The position numbers and the translations under genes are program-made. Positions 54,269 through 62,158 of a DNA stretch of 64,000 nucleotides are shown here, piece after piece. Source of the stretch: [Eubacterium] saphenum (GTDB taxonomy: Bacteria; Bacillota; Clostridia; Peptostreptococcales; Anaerovoracaceae). The stretch is taken from positions 62,001 to 126,000 of the forward strand of contig SFHC01000001.1 of the NCBI GenBank assembly GCA_004555725.1, read 5' to 3'. Positions within the stretch are counted from its first letter, which is position 1; every line of letters starts with the position of its first letter. The notes under the pieces are model-generated. The model was given only the letters and a program-made list of their open reading frames with translations. It was not told where the DNA came from and ran no database searches.

Positions 54269-55588
54269 ATGAAAAAGGTAATTTGCTATGTCAATCAGTT
54301 CTTCGCTGGAATCGGCGGAGAGGACAAGGCCGATCAGACACCGTATATCGTTGAAGGCACAATCGGTCCTACAGCAGAAATTAATAAGAAACTGGAAGAC
54401 GCAGAAGTAACCTACACACTGGTCTGCGGAGACAACTACATGGGATCGCACACGGATGACGCGATCGAGCAGCTCCTGGGCATGCTGGAAGATAAGGAAT
54501 TTGATTTCTTTATCGCAGGACCGGCATTCAGAGCAGGCCGCTACGGCGTTGCGTGCGGAAATATCTGCCGCGCAGTCGAGAATCATTTCCATGTTCCGGC
54601 TGTCACATCCATGAATGAAGAGAACCCTGGCGTTGAGATGTTCAAGAAAGATGTCATCATCTTTGAAGGAGGCGCCGGTGCGGTAAAGATGAGAAAGGAC
54701 CTGAAAGTCCTTCTGAAGTTTGTCAATAAGATTCTGGCAGGCGGCGAAAACGAGGGCGCAGTTGCTGAAGGCTACTTCCCGAGAGGATGCCGTCATGAGA
54801 AGTTCCTTGAGGATAAGCGTGAGAACACAGCTGCATACAGAGGCGTGCAGATGCTCATCAAGAAGATGAAGGGCGAGCCGTATCAGACTGAACTGATTAT
54901 CCCGCCTAAGGATGAAGTTCCTATTGCTGCTCCGATCACCGATCTGTCCAAGGCGAACATCGCACTGGTTACAACCGGCGGAATTGTTCCGGTAGACAAC
55001 CCGGACCGTATTCAGTCCGCATCCGCAACAAGATGGGGAAGATACGACATCAGCAAGGACGATCGTCTGGAAGCCGGTGTTTACAAGACCATCCACGCGG
55101 GATTCGACCCGGCGGCAGCAAACGCAGATCCAAACGTCATTGTTCCGCTTGACGCGATGCGTAATTACGAGAAAGAAGGAAAGATCGGAAAGCTCCATCC
55201 GTACTTCTATTCAACCGTAGGAACAGGAACAACCGAGGCCGAGGCAAGAAGAATGGCCAAGGAAATCATCCCATACCTGCAGGAGGATAATGTCGACGCG
55301 ATTATCCTCACCTCCACCTGAGGAACCTGCACACGTTGCGGTGCAACGATGGTAAAAGAGTTTGAGCGCGCAGGATATCCGATCGTACATATGTGCAACC
55401 TGATCCCGGTATCCATGACTGTCGGTGCCAACAAGATTGTACCGACGATCTCCATCCCGTATCCTCTGGGCGACCCTAATACTCCGCCGGAGGAGCAGAT
55501 GAAGCTGAGAATGCACAGAGTCGGCGTAGCTCTGGATGCCCTCACTGCTGATGTAAAGGAACAGACTGTATTCAAGGTTCGTTACTAA
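54269..55588 (+). CDS. selenocysteine-containing reductase component B gamma subunit (GrdB/GrdF/GrdH type)
   Basis: Stickland-type selenoprotein that transfers the substrate-derived carboxymethyl group to GrdA. The frame is interrupted by TGA at codon 351 (55319-55321), but the same frame continues for 88 codons with clear family sequence, so TGA encodes selenocysteine. The active site reads U-GTC-TRC-GATMVKEFERAG, the family UxxCxxC pattern. Full length is 439 residues. A candidate SECIS hairpin follows the TGA. Substrate (glycine, sarcosine or betaine) is not fixed by sequence; the adjacent BCCT transporter favours betaine. A naive gene finder would report two truncated pieces. Confidence 0.95.
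55319..55348 (+). promoter_or_regulatory. selenocysteine UGA and candidate SECIS hairpin
   Basis: TGA at 55319-55321 is followed 13 bases later by CGTTGC-GGT-GCAACG (55334-55348), a perfect 6-base stem with a short apical loop, in the position of a bacterial SECIS element read by SelB. Confidence 0.75.
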
Positions 55589-55604
55589 TCGCAGGAGGTG
55601 TGAG

Positions 55605-57143
55605 ATGAAAAATCAAAGGAATCACACCGTTCTGATCTGGTCACTGCTGCTTTCTGCAGTAGTGGCCGGTTGGGCGATTCTGTTTAATAAAAGTTTTGGA
55701 AATGTTTCGAATGCGGTGTTCTCGTTTTTAACCACAGACTTCGCATGGCTGTATCTGCTGATCGTACTGTTCTTTGTCGTCTTTGTTGTGGCTATTGCAT
55801 TCAGCAGATTCGGAAAAATCAAACTTGGAAGCGATGATTCAGAACCAGAGTACAGTACAGTATCTTGGTTTGCCATGCTGTTCGGATGCGGAATGGGTGT
55901 CGGACTGGTTTTCTACGGAGTTGCTGAGCCAGTCTCTCACTTCGTCAATCCTCCGGCAGGCTACGGCCTGAAGGCCGGAAGCAATGCAGCTGCGCAGTTT
56001 GCAATGAAATCTGCGTTCATGCACTGGGGCATCGAGCCGTGGGCCGTATATTCTGTGATCGGACTGGCTCTGGCATACTTTATGTTCCGCAAGAACAAGC
56101 AGGGTGTTGTTTCCACAACTCTGGACCCGCTTCTGGGAGAAGGCCGTCATCAGGGACTGAGAAAAGTCATCGATGTGCTGGCGGTATTTGCGACGCTGGC
56201 GGGTGTTGTCACATCCTTAGGACTCGGAACGCTGCAGATCAACAGTGGTCTGAATTACCTGTTCCATGTTCCGGACGGACTGATGACACAGATCGTTATC
56301 ATCGTGATCATCACGCTGATCGTTATCTGGTCTGCGGTATCTGGAATTGATAAGGGAATCAAGATGATTTCCGATGCCAATCTCTATATTGCGCTGGGTA
56401 TCATGGCCGTGGCATTTATTGTAGGTCCTAAGGTTGAAATCCTCAACAATTTCACCAATGCTCTGGGCCAGTACCTGAACTATTTTGTCACAGACAGCCT
56501 TCATATCGATCCGTACGGACAGAACAGCTGGATTGCATCCTGGAGAGTATACTACTGGGCATGGTTTATTGCGTGGGGACCTTTTGTCGGCGTATTCATC
56601 GCGCGTATCTCCAAGGGCAGAACTATCCGTGAGTTCATCATGGGTGTTGTACTCGCTCCGACGCTTGCGTCCCTGGTCTGGTTCAGTATTTTCGGTTCGC
56701 TCGGACTGAACCTGGGCATGAAGGGCAAGCTCACGATGGCGCAGATGAAAGCGATCGCGGCAAAGCCGGAGACAGGACTCTTTGTCGTTCTGAATCAGTA
56801 TCCGCTTGGATTCATCATGTCAATTGTTGCAATCGTCCTGCTCTGCACTTTCTTTATCACGTCCGCGAACTCTGGAACGTTCGTTCTGGCAATGCTGACG
56901 TCCAATGGAGACCTGAACCCTCCTAACAAGCAGAAAATGCTCTGGGGAGTCCTGCAGGCAGTGACGGCAGTCGGACTTCTGATGGCCGGCGGACTGAAAC
57001 CGCTGCAGACGATTTCCATAGCAGCAGCATTCCCGTTTATCTTCATCATGGCAGCCATCTGCGCAGCGCTGATCCGGGCCTTAAAACAGGATCCGTCATG
57101 CAGGCTCGCTGAATATGCGGAAGCGGCGTCCAGACAGAAGTAA
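55605..57143 (+). CDS. BCCT family betaine/carnitine/choline transporter
   Basis: 512 residues with about twelve hydrophobic segments. Family marks include WFAMLFGCGMGVGLVFYGVAEPVSHF near 88, FMHWGIEPWAVYSVIGLALAYF near 138, and the substrate-binding helix region WRVYYWAWFIAWGPFVGVFIARISKGRTIREF near 312-343. It starts 16 bases after the selenoprotein gene behind CAGGAGG. Genes of this family next to component B suggest uptake of glycine betaine for its own reduction to trimethylamine and acetyl phosphate. Confidence 0.93.
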   Translation: MKNQRNHTVLIWSLLLSAVVAGWAILFNKSFGNVSNAVFSFLTTDFAWLYLLIVLFFVVFVVAIAFSRFGKIKLGSDDSEPEYSTVSWFAMLFGCGMGVGLVFYGVAEPVSHFVNPPAGYGLKAGSNAAAQFAMKSAFMHWGIEPWAVYSVIGLALAYFMFRKNKQGVVSTTLDPLLGEGRHQGLRKVIDVLAVFATLAGVVTSLGLGTLQINSGLNYLFHVPDGLMTQIVIIVIITLIVIWSAVSGIDKGIKMISDANLYIALGIMAVAFIVGPKVEILNNFTNALGQYLNYFVTDSLHIDPYGQNSWIASWRVYYWAWFIAWGPFVGVFIARISKGRTIREFIMGVVLAPTLASLVWFSIFGSLGLNLGMKGKLTMAQMKAIAAKPETGLFVVLNQYPLGFIMSIVAIVLLCTFFITSANSGTFVLAMLTSNGDLNPPNKQKMLWGVLQAVTAVGLLMAGGLKPLQTISIAAAFPFIFIMAAICAALIRALKQDPSCRLAEYAEAASRQK

Positions 57144-57214
57144 ACAGAAGTCCAGAAGAGATTCTGCTGTACACCGTTCTGGTGTTGACAAAGAGCAGAA
57201 ATCAAGGAGTATTC

Positions 57215-57239
57215 TTGCCGGGTAAACTTTGTCCGGCGA
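57215..57239 (+). repeat. hairpin downstream of the transporter gene
   Basis: TTGCCGG pairs with CCGGCGA around an 11-base loop; the following sequence is A-rich rather than T-rich, so termination here is doubtful. Confidence 0.35.
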
Positions 57240-57322
57240 CAATAAAATACAAAAAAATTTGCGTTTAATAAACAAGATTGATAAATGTTAAACGTAATCC
57301 GAAAAAGGTTATCAAATCTCAG

Positions 57323-57351
57323 TTGCTAACAAAATTAATTTATTGTATATT
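57323..57351 (+). promoter_or_regulatory. promoter of grdCD
   Basis: TTGCTA and TATATT with 17-base spacing. Upstream, CGTTTAA (57262-57268) and TTAAACG (57288-57294) form an inverted repeat, and AGATTGATAA occurs nearby. Confidence 0.6.
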
Positions 57352-57360
57352 TAGAATTAT

Positions 57361-57503
57361 GAAGGAGAGCTGGAAATAGTGCTGAAGATCCGGCTCTCCA
57401 ATGTGCTGTAAATGTACGGGAAACGGCGTTCTCTGCGGCTGTTCCCGGTCAAGTGAACGAAATTTTCAATCAAACATGCAGAGGAATTGCTCTGCAGAGG
57501 AGG
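57361..57503 (+). ncRNA. structured 5' leader of grdCD (unassigned)
   Basis: Three successive hairpins fill the leader: GGAGAGCTGG/CCGGCTCTCC (57364-57373 with 57390-57399), CGGGAA...CGGC with GCTG...TTCCCG (57417-57447), and GCAGAG/CTCTGC (57478-57483 with 57490-57495), which abuts the Shine-Dalgarno GAGGAGG at 57497-57503. It matches no riboswitch class that I recognise, including glycine. Confidence 0.45.
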
Positions 57504-57510
57504 ATATTCA

Positions 57511-59058
57511 ATGAACAGTGTTATTTTAGGCTCCAGCTATGTGCTGGCGCATACGCCTGATATGGTCATTCACAATGGTACAACGCAGACAACAGAGAGA
57601 ATCGTCAATCCGGACGGTGACTATCTGAAGGAGCTGCCAAAGCACATCCGCACTTACGATGAGGCAGTGAATTACTGGCCAAACCAGGTTTACATCGGAA
57701 ATGCGACACCGGAAGAGCTGGAGGAAGTCAAGTTCCCGTTCTATGACAAGCCGTTTGAGAACCCGTCCCGCTACGGTAAGTTCGGCGAGATCATGCCGGA
57801 AGATGAGTTCACTGTTCTGATGCAGGTCTGCGATGTGTTTGAGGTCGTCAAGCTGGATAAGGATTTTGTCGCTGCGACAAAGGATAAACTGGCCAAGGAT
57901 CCGATCATTGACGATGCAATCATGGAGCGCGTTGAAGAGGGATTTGATATCGCTGAGATTCAGGGATATGTAGATAATAAGGAAGCAGAAGGACTGTACA
58001 TCGATAACAAGCTGGTCGGCTGCGTAAAGCAGGCGCACGACATCGATGTCAACCTCTCCGCTGAGGTTATGCATGAGAACCTTGCTGAAAAAGCGTCCAG
58101 CGTTCTGTCTCTGCTTTATGCAGTAAGAAACGCAGGAATTAAGAAGGAAGACGTAGAGTATGTCATCAACTGCTCTGAGGAAGCCTGCGGAGACATGAAC
58201 CAGAGAGGCGGCGGAAACTTTGCCAAGGCTGAGGCAGAAATTGCAGGCCTGGTTAACGCAACAGGATCCGATGCAAGAGGATTCTGCGCAGGACCGACAC
58301 ACGCCCTGATCGAGGCTGCTTCCCTGGTTAAGGCAGGCGCATTCAAGTGCGTACTGGTTACCGGAGGCGGATGCACAGCAAAGCTTGGTATGAACGGAAA
58401 GAACCACGTCGAGAAGGATATGCCGGTGCTGGAGGACTGCCTCGGCGGATTCACCATCGTTATCAGTGAGAATGACGGTGTACATCCGGAGATCAACCTG
58501 GACATTCTGGGCCGTCACACAGTAGGAACAGGTTCCGCTCCGCAGCACGTTATCGGCAGCCTGGTTGCTGATCCTCTGGAGAGAGCAGGACTGAAGATCA
58601 CAGACATCGATATTTTCTCGCCGGAAATGCAGAACCCGGATATCACCAAGCCGGCAGGAGCAGGAGATGTTCCGATGGCAAACTATAAGATGATCGGAGC
58701 TCTCGCTGTTAAGCGCGGAGATATCGAGAGAAAGCAGCTCGCACAGTTCACAAAGGAACATGGACTGGTAGGATGGGCGCCAACACAGGGTCACATTCCG
58801 TCCGGAGTTCCTTCTATCGGACCTGGATGCGACGCGATCATGGACGGAAAGATCAACCGCCTGATGATCATCGGAAAGGGATCCCTGTTCCTCGGAAGAA
58901 TGACGAACCTGTTCGATGGTGTTTCCTTTGTCATCAATGGAAACACAGCAGAATCCGCACAGGAAGAGAGCGGCGTATCTCAGGAAGAAGTTAAGAGCCT
59001 GATCGCAGAAGCGATGAAGAATTTTGCGGAATCTCTCATGAACGGGGAGGAGAAGTAA
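57511..59058 (+). CDS. grdC: reductase complex component C, beta subunit
   Basis: GrdC, about 515 residues: a thiolase/ketoacyl-synthase-like subunit that with GrdD converts the Se-carboxymethyl group on GrdA to an acetyl thioester and then acetyl phosphate. Recognisable segments are VLGSSYVLAHTPDMV at the start, NCSEEACGDMNQRGGGNFAKAEAEIAGL near 225, ARGFCAGPTHALIEAASLVKAG near 257 and the GWAPTQGHIPSGVPSIGPG block near 418. The ATG at 57511 follows GAGGAGG. Codon choice is strongly biased, consistent with an abundant catabolic enzyme. It is followed after one base by grdD. Confidence 0.95.
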   Translation: MNSVILGSSYVLAHTPDMVIHNGTTQTTERIVNPDGDYLKELPKHIRTYDEAVNYWPNQVYIGNATPEELEEVKFPFYDKPFENPSRYGKFGEIMPEDEFTVLMQVCDVFEVVKLDKDFVAATKDKLAKDPIIDDAIMERVEEGFDIAEIQGYVDNKEAEGLYIDNKLVGCVKQAHDIDVNLSAEVMHENLAEKASSVLSLLYAVRNAGIKKEDVEYVINCSEEACGDMNQRGGGNFAKAEAEIAGLVNATGSDARGFCAGPTHALIEAASLVKAGAFKCVLVTGGGCTAKLGMNGKNHVEKDMPVLEDCLGGFTIVISENDGVHPEINLDILGRHTVGTGSAPQHVIGSLVADPLERAGLKITDIDIFSPEMQNPDITKPAGAGDVPMANYKMIGALAVKRGDIERKQLAQFTKEHGLVGWAPTQGHIPSGVPSIGPGCDAIMDGKINRLMIIGKGSLFLGRMTNLFDGVSFVINGNTAESAQEESGVSQEEVKSLIAEAMKNFAESLMNGEEK

Positions 59059-59059
59059 A

Positions 59060-60211
59060 ATGGCAGACAAGATCAATAAAATGATTGCAGACACGTTTCT
59101 GCAGATCGCGGACGGTCTGGAAACAGGCAGTTTCGCGAAAAAACCGAAAATAGCGCTGACCGGAATGGGAAGCGAACACGGCGAGGAGAACGCCATGAAG
59201 GCAGCAGTCGCTGCAGCAAAAGAGGGCGTTGATGTTTATTACATCGGTTCGCTGGAGCATGAGGGCGTAACGACAGTTTCTGTTCCTGATGATGAAGCAG
59301 GCCATAAGAAAATGGAAGAGCTTCTTCAGAGCGGAGAAGTTGACGGTGCAGTAACTATGCACTACCCGTTCCCGATCGGTGTTTCCACTGTCGGAAGAGC
59401 GGTAACGCCTTCCTTTGGAAAAGAAATGTATATCGCAAATACGACCGGAACATCCAGCACAGACCGTGTTCAGGGCATGATCCGCAATGCGATTTACGGC
59501 ATCATCACCGCCAAGACCTGCGGCTGCAGTGATCCGACAGTCGGAATCCTGAACGTAGACGGCGCAAGACAGACAGAGATGGCGCTGAAAGAACTGGATG
59601 AGAACGGCTACCACATTTCCTTTGCAGAGTCATCCCGTGCAGACGGCGGCTGTGTCATGAGAGGAAACGATGTGCTCCGCGGAACACCGGACATCATGGT
59701 TACGGATTCTCTGACCGGAAACATCCTGATTAAGATGCTTTCTTCCTATACTACAGGCGGAAGCTATGAAGCGATGGGATATGGCTATGGACCGGGAATC
59801 GGTGACGGCTACGATCAGCTGGTTCTGATCATCTCCAGAGCGTCCGGAGCTCCGCTGATCAAGGGAGCGCTGACGTTTGCCGGCGAACTGGTAAGAGGAA
59901 ACGTGTTCGAGGTTGCCAAGAAGGAGTTTGAAGCCGTACGCAAAGCCGGTTTTGATGAAATCCTGGAGAAATACAAACAGCAGCCGAAGGAAGCAGCAGA
60001 AGAGAAGGTTGAGATGCCTCCAAAAGAAATTGTCACTTCTCAGGTTCAGGGAATTGAAATTATGGATCTGGATGACGCTGTTCAGCTTCTGTGGAAGAAT
60101 AAGATTTACGCGGAGAGCGGAATGGGCTGCACAGGTCCGGTAATCCGTATTTCCGACGCTAATCTGGAAAAAGCAAAGGAAATCCTGGAAAAGGGCGGAT
60201 ATATCAGTTAA
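59060..60211 (+). CDS. grdD: reductase complex component C, alpha subunit
   Basis: GrdD, 383 residues, related to PlsX-type phosphate acyltransferases; it releases acetyl phosphate from the enzyme-bound acetyl thioester. Visible are KTCGCSDPTVGILNVDGARQTEMALKELDENGY near 155-190, PGIGDGYDQLVLIISRASGAPLIKGALTFAGELVRGN near 250, and GMGCTGPVIRISD near 355-367, whose Cys (about 357) matches the acetyl-carrying Cys in the family. It starts one base after grdC (TAA AATG) with GGAGGAG inside the grdC end, so the two are coupled. Together with component B this gives ATP via acetate kinase. Confidence 0.95.
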   Translation: MADKINKMIADTFLQIADGLETGSFAKKPKIALTGMGSEHGEENAMKAAVAAAKEGVDVYYIGSLEHEGVTTVSVPDDEAGHKKMEELLQSGEVDGAVTMHYPFPIGVSTVGRAVTPSFGKEMYIANTTGTSSTDRVQGMIRNAIYGIITAKTCGCSDPTVGILNVDGARQTEMALKELDENGYHISFAESSRADGGCVMRGNDVLRGTPDIMVTDSLTGNILIKMLSSYTTGGSYEAMGYGYGPGIGDGYDQLVLIISRASGAPLIKGALTFAGELVRGNVFEVAKKEFEAVRKAGFDEILEKYKQQPKEAAEEKVEMPPKEIVTSQVQGIEIMDLDDAVQLLWKNKIYAESGMGCTGPVIRISDANLEKAKEILEKGGYIS

Positions 60212-60257
60212 TCCATCGGCTGATTCTATCCATTCATTAACCTAAATACGCACACAT

Positions 60258-60316
60258 AAAACCGCTGCATCAGAATGCAGGTCGACGATCTGACCGTTCT
60301 GATCAGCGGTTTTTTC
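60258..60316 (+). terminator. rho-independent terminator after grdD
   Basis: AAAACCGCTG/CAGCGGTTTT and ATCAGAA/TTCTGAT stems enclose an inner hairpin; TTTTTT follows. Confidence 0.85.
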
Positions 60317-60361
60317 ATGGTGTCTGTAATTATATTTACCCGCACAGAGGATTTGTCCGAG

Positions 60362-60429
60362 AAAAAGCCGTCAGCCGGCAATGCGGGCTGGATCTCCTTA
60401 CACCGTTTGACTTTTGTCTGCGCCGGCTG
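60362..60429 (-). terminator. terminator-like inverted repeat after the 23-codon micro-gene
   Basis: On the - strand CAGCCGGC and GCCGGCTG (8 bases each) pair across a 42-base loop and are followed by ACGGC and five T. Confidence 0.5.
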
Positions 60430-60431
60430 TG

Positions 60432-60503
60432 TTACAGCAGGCCGACGGCCATAAGTATAAACATAATTGCGATCTGTGTGATCAGACTTCCAGTGTGCAT
60501 CAT
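60432..60503 (-). CDS. candidate 23-residue hydrophobic micro-protein
   Basis: Reads MMHTGSLITQ then IAIMFILMAVGLL and a TAA: one potential membrane helix with a short polar N-terminus. GGAGGG lies 4 bases before the first ATG. A promoter (TTGTTT, 17 bases, TATAAT) is 31 bases upstream and an inverted repeat with a T run follows. It could be a small membrane protein, a type I toxin-like peptide, or a decayed start of an AEC-family permease, whose N-termini look similar. No homologue is recognised. Confidence 0.45.
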   Translation of the reverse strand: MMHTGSLITQIAIMFILMAVGLL

Positions 60504-60533
60504 TACGCCCTCCATATAAATATGCTAGGATTT

Positions 60534-60562
60534 ATTATAATATAGAATATAGTTGTAAACAA
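60534..60562 (-). promoter_or_regulatory. promoter for the - strand micro-gene
   Basis: Read on the - strand: TTGTTT (60562-60557) and TATAAT (60539-60534) separated by 17 bases. Confidence 0.6.
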
Positions 60563-60719
60563 CAAAAACGTTGCATGATATATGTTTACTGTAAATAAAA
60601 TGGTAAGCTTGCGTCAGAAGCAGATTTCTGACAGCTGAGCCGTATCTTCATCATTCAGGATGCCGGTTGTTTTTATTCATTTCTTCCGTGAATGATGTGT
60701 GTGCCCGGAAGAAGGAGAG
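60563..60719 (+). other. non-coding stretch with a small hairpin
   Basis: Holds GTCAGAA/TTCTGAC (60613-60619 with 60626-60632) and no supported gene. Confidence 0.3.
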
Positions 60720-60851
60720 ATGGAAGGTATAGGTTTTCTGTATAGATCTGGAGGGAGGACAAAGAAAGAATGGATCAAGATGTTAACGGCATTGCTGAAT
60801 ATACCGGTTATTATGATAATAACAATATTGATGGTGTATTTAACATTTTGA
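60720..60851 (+). CDS. candidate 43-residue small membrane protein
   Basis: A basic N-terminus (MEGIGFLYRSGGRTKKEWIK) is followed by a hydrophobic stretch (MLTALLNIPVIMIITILMVY) long enough for one helix. AAGGAG precedes the ATG but with only about 2 bases of spacing, which is tighter than normal. A second overlapping frame at 60770-60904 (44 codons, start after GGGAGGA) is also open and is less hydrophobic; at most one of the two is likely to be real. Confidence 0.3.
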   Translation: MEGIGFLYRSGGRTKKEWIKMLTALLNIPVIMIITILMVYLTF

Positions 60852-60904
60852 AAATATTGGGAGACGCCATACTAGAACATAGTACAGTGAAAAACGTGTG
60901 TTGA

Positions 60905-61110
60905 AGAATTTACAATGCGTATAGACATAATAATATATGTAAATTTATAGTTTTCAGAAGTTTAAAAAGATGAACGGTTTTTTCGTATCTTACATTCGTA
61001 TGAATAAATAGTAGAGTGTTAATCTATAGATAAACACAATGATAGGTAATAAATTTCTGTTTGTGAAGATAATGTGAAGGGCGTGTAAAGAATAGATTGT
61101 ATCTATGTGT
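60905..61110 (+). other. AT-rich intergenic stretch
   Basis: No gene, repeat or clear promoter recognised. Confidence 0.4.
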
Positions 61111-61116
61111 ATGCAT

Positions 61117-61149
61117 AAAAAAGACCGGGCAGAAAAAATCTGCCCGGCC
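61117..61149 (-). terminator. terminator after crt
   Basis: On the - strand a stem with CCGGGCAG and CTGCCCGG and an A/T loop is followed by TTTTTT, 24 bases after the crt stop. Confidence 0.9.
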
Positions 61150-61172
61150 ATAGAGAAATAAAGAGGAGAAAG

Positions 61173-61958
61173 CTATTTGTTCTTAAAAACAGGATCACGT
61201 TTCTCAACAAACGCAGTCATACCTTCTGTCTTGTCTTCGGATGCAAAGCACTGTGTCATTGCCTCAATCTCAAAGCGGCTTCCTGTATTCAGGTCTGTAT
61301 CAAGGCCGGCGTTGATTGCTGCCTTGGCCTGACGTACAGCGATCGGAGCCTTGGAGCTGATCGTATGAGCCAGTTTTTCGGCTGCAGGCATGAGTTCTTC
61401 TGGAGCGACAACTTTTTGAACCAGTCCAATGCGGTATGCCTCATCAGCGCGGATGTTGGTTGCGGAGAGAATGATGTATTTTGCCATTCCCTTTCCGACC
61501 AGACGCGCGAGACGCTGTGTTCCTCCGAATCCCGGGATGATTCCCAGGCCGACTTCCGGCTGGCCGAAAACAGCTTTTTCAGAGGCCAGGCGGATGTCGC
61601 AGGCCATGGACAGCTCGCATCCGCCGCCCAGTGCAAATCCGTTGACTGCTGCAATGAATACCTTTGGCATGTGATCGATGGTGTTCATAACCTTATGGCC
61701 GCGCTCTGTGTACGCATGTCCTTCGTTGGTCGTCGCATCTTTCATTTCTACGATGTCGGCGCCGGCTACAAATGCGCGTCCGGCTCCTGTAACGATGACA
61801 ACGTTGATGCTGTCGTCCGGAGCGATATCTTCATCCAGACATTTCTGGATTTCCTTCAGTACTTCCGTGTTCAGCGCGTTCAGTGCCTTAGGGCGATTGA
61901 TGGTGAGATATCCGATGCCATCCTTTACTTCATAGGTGATGTTCTCGTACATCTTCAA
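61173..61958 (-). CDS. crt: enoyl-CoA hydratase/isomerase family, probable 3-hydroxybutyryl-CoA dehydratase (crotonase)
   Basis: 261-residue crotonase-fold enzyme. The oxyanion-hole segments AGRAFVAGADIVEM near 60 and VNGFALGGGCELSMACD near 103 are intact, with both catalytic glutamates expected (in GGCELS and QPEVGLGIIPG). It dehydrates 3-hydroxybutyryl-CoA in butyrate-type fermentation, as suggested by hbd and bcd starting in the opposite direction. GAAAGGAG precedes its ATG. Having crt divergent from hbd-bcd differs from the single crt-bcd-etfBA-hbd operon of Clostridium acetobutylicum. Confidence 0.92.
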   Translation of the reverse strand: MKMYENITYEVKDGIGYLTINRPKALNALNTEVLKEIQKCLDEDIAPDDSINVVIVTGAGRAFVAGADIVEMKDATTNEGHAYTERGHKVMNTIDHMPKVFIAAVNGFALGGGCELSMACDIRLASEKAVFGQPEVGLGIIPGFGGTQRLARLVGKGMAKYIILSATNIRADEAYRIGLVQKVVAPEELMPAAEKLAHTISSKAPIAVRQAKAAINAGLDTDLNTGSRFEIEAMTQCFASEDKTEGMTAFVEKRDPVFKNK

Positions 61959-61983
61959 TGTCTCCTTTCCGTATATGCAATGT

Positions 61984-62001
61984 TTGTTACATTGTTAACA
62001 A
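61984..62001. promoter_or_regulatory. Rex-like operator in the crt leader
   Basis: TTGTTACATTGTTAACAA is 18 bases and matches the redox repressor Rex consensus TTGTTAAnnnnTTAACAA at all but one defined position. It lies just downstream of the predicted crt transcript start, where a repressor would block transcription. Confidence 0.65.
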
Positions 62002-62014
62002 AACTCCTAAAGCT

Positions 62015-62043
62015 ATCATATATGAAAATAGAGAATATTGCAA
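62015..62043 (-). promoter_or_regulatory. crt promoter
   Basis: On the - strand TTGCAA and TATGAT are separated by 17 bases. Confidence 0.7.
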
Positions 62044-62123
62044 TTGTATCTTGAAGACTTTTTAAAAAATATATTAGGCGCAAGTTTCGCTTTTAAAAAT
62101 TTTCAGATTTTGAAATTTGATAC

Positions 62124-62152
62124 TTGTTAAAGGAATATCAATGTGCTATACT
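62124..62152 (+). promoter_or_regulatory. hbd-bcd promoter with overlapping Rex half-site
   Basis: TTGTTA and TATACT with 17-base spacing and extended -10 (TGCTATACT). TTGTTAA at 62124-62130 is a perfect Rex half-site; the other half (ATATCAA) is degenerate. Confidence 0.7.
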
Positions 62153-62158
62153 AGGGCC

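Noticed and set aside
55319..55321. Nonsense mutation making the component B selenoprotein a pseudogene
   Set aside because: The downstream frame keeps full family sequence and the UxxCxxC motif, so recoding explains it better.
57526..59196. 556-codon - strand frame opposite grdC
   Set aside because: It arises from biased codon use in grdC; the translation is Cys/Leu/His-rich with no recognisable domains.
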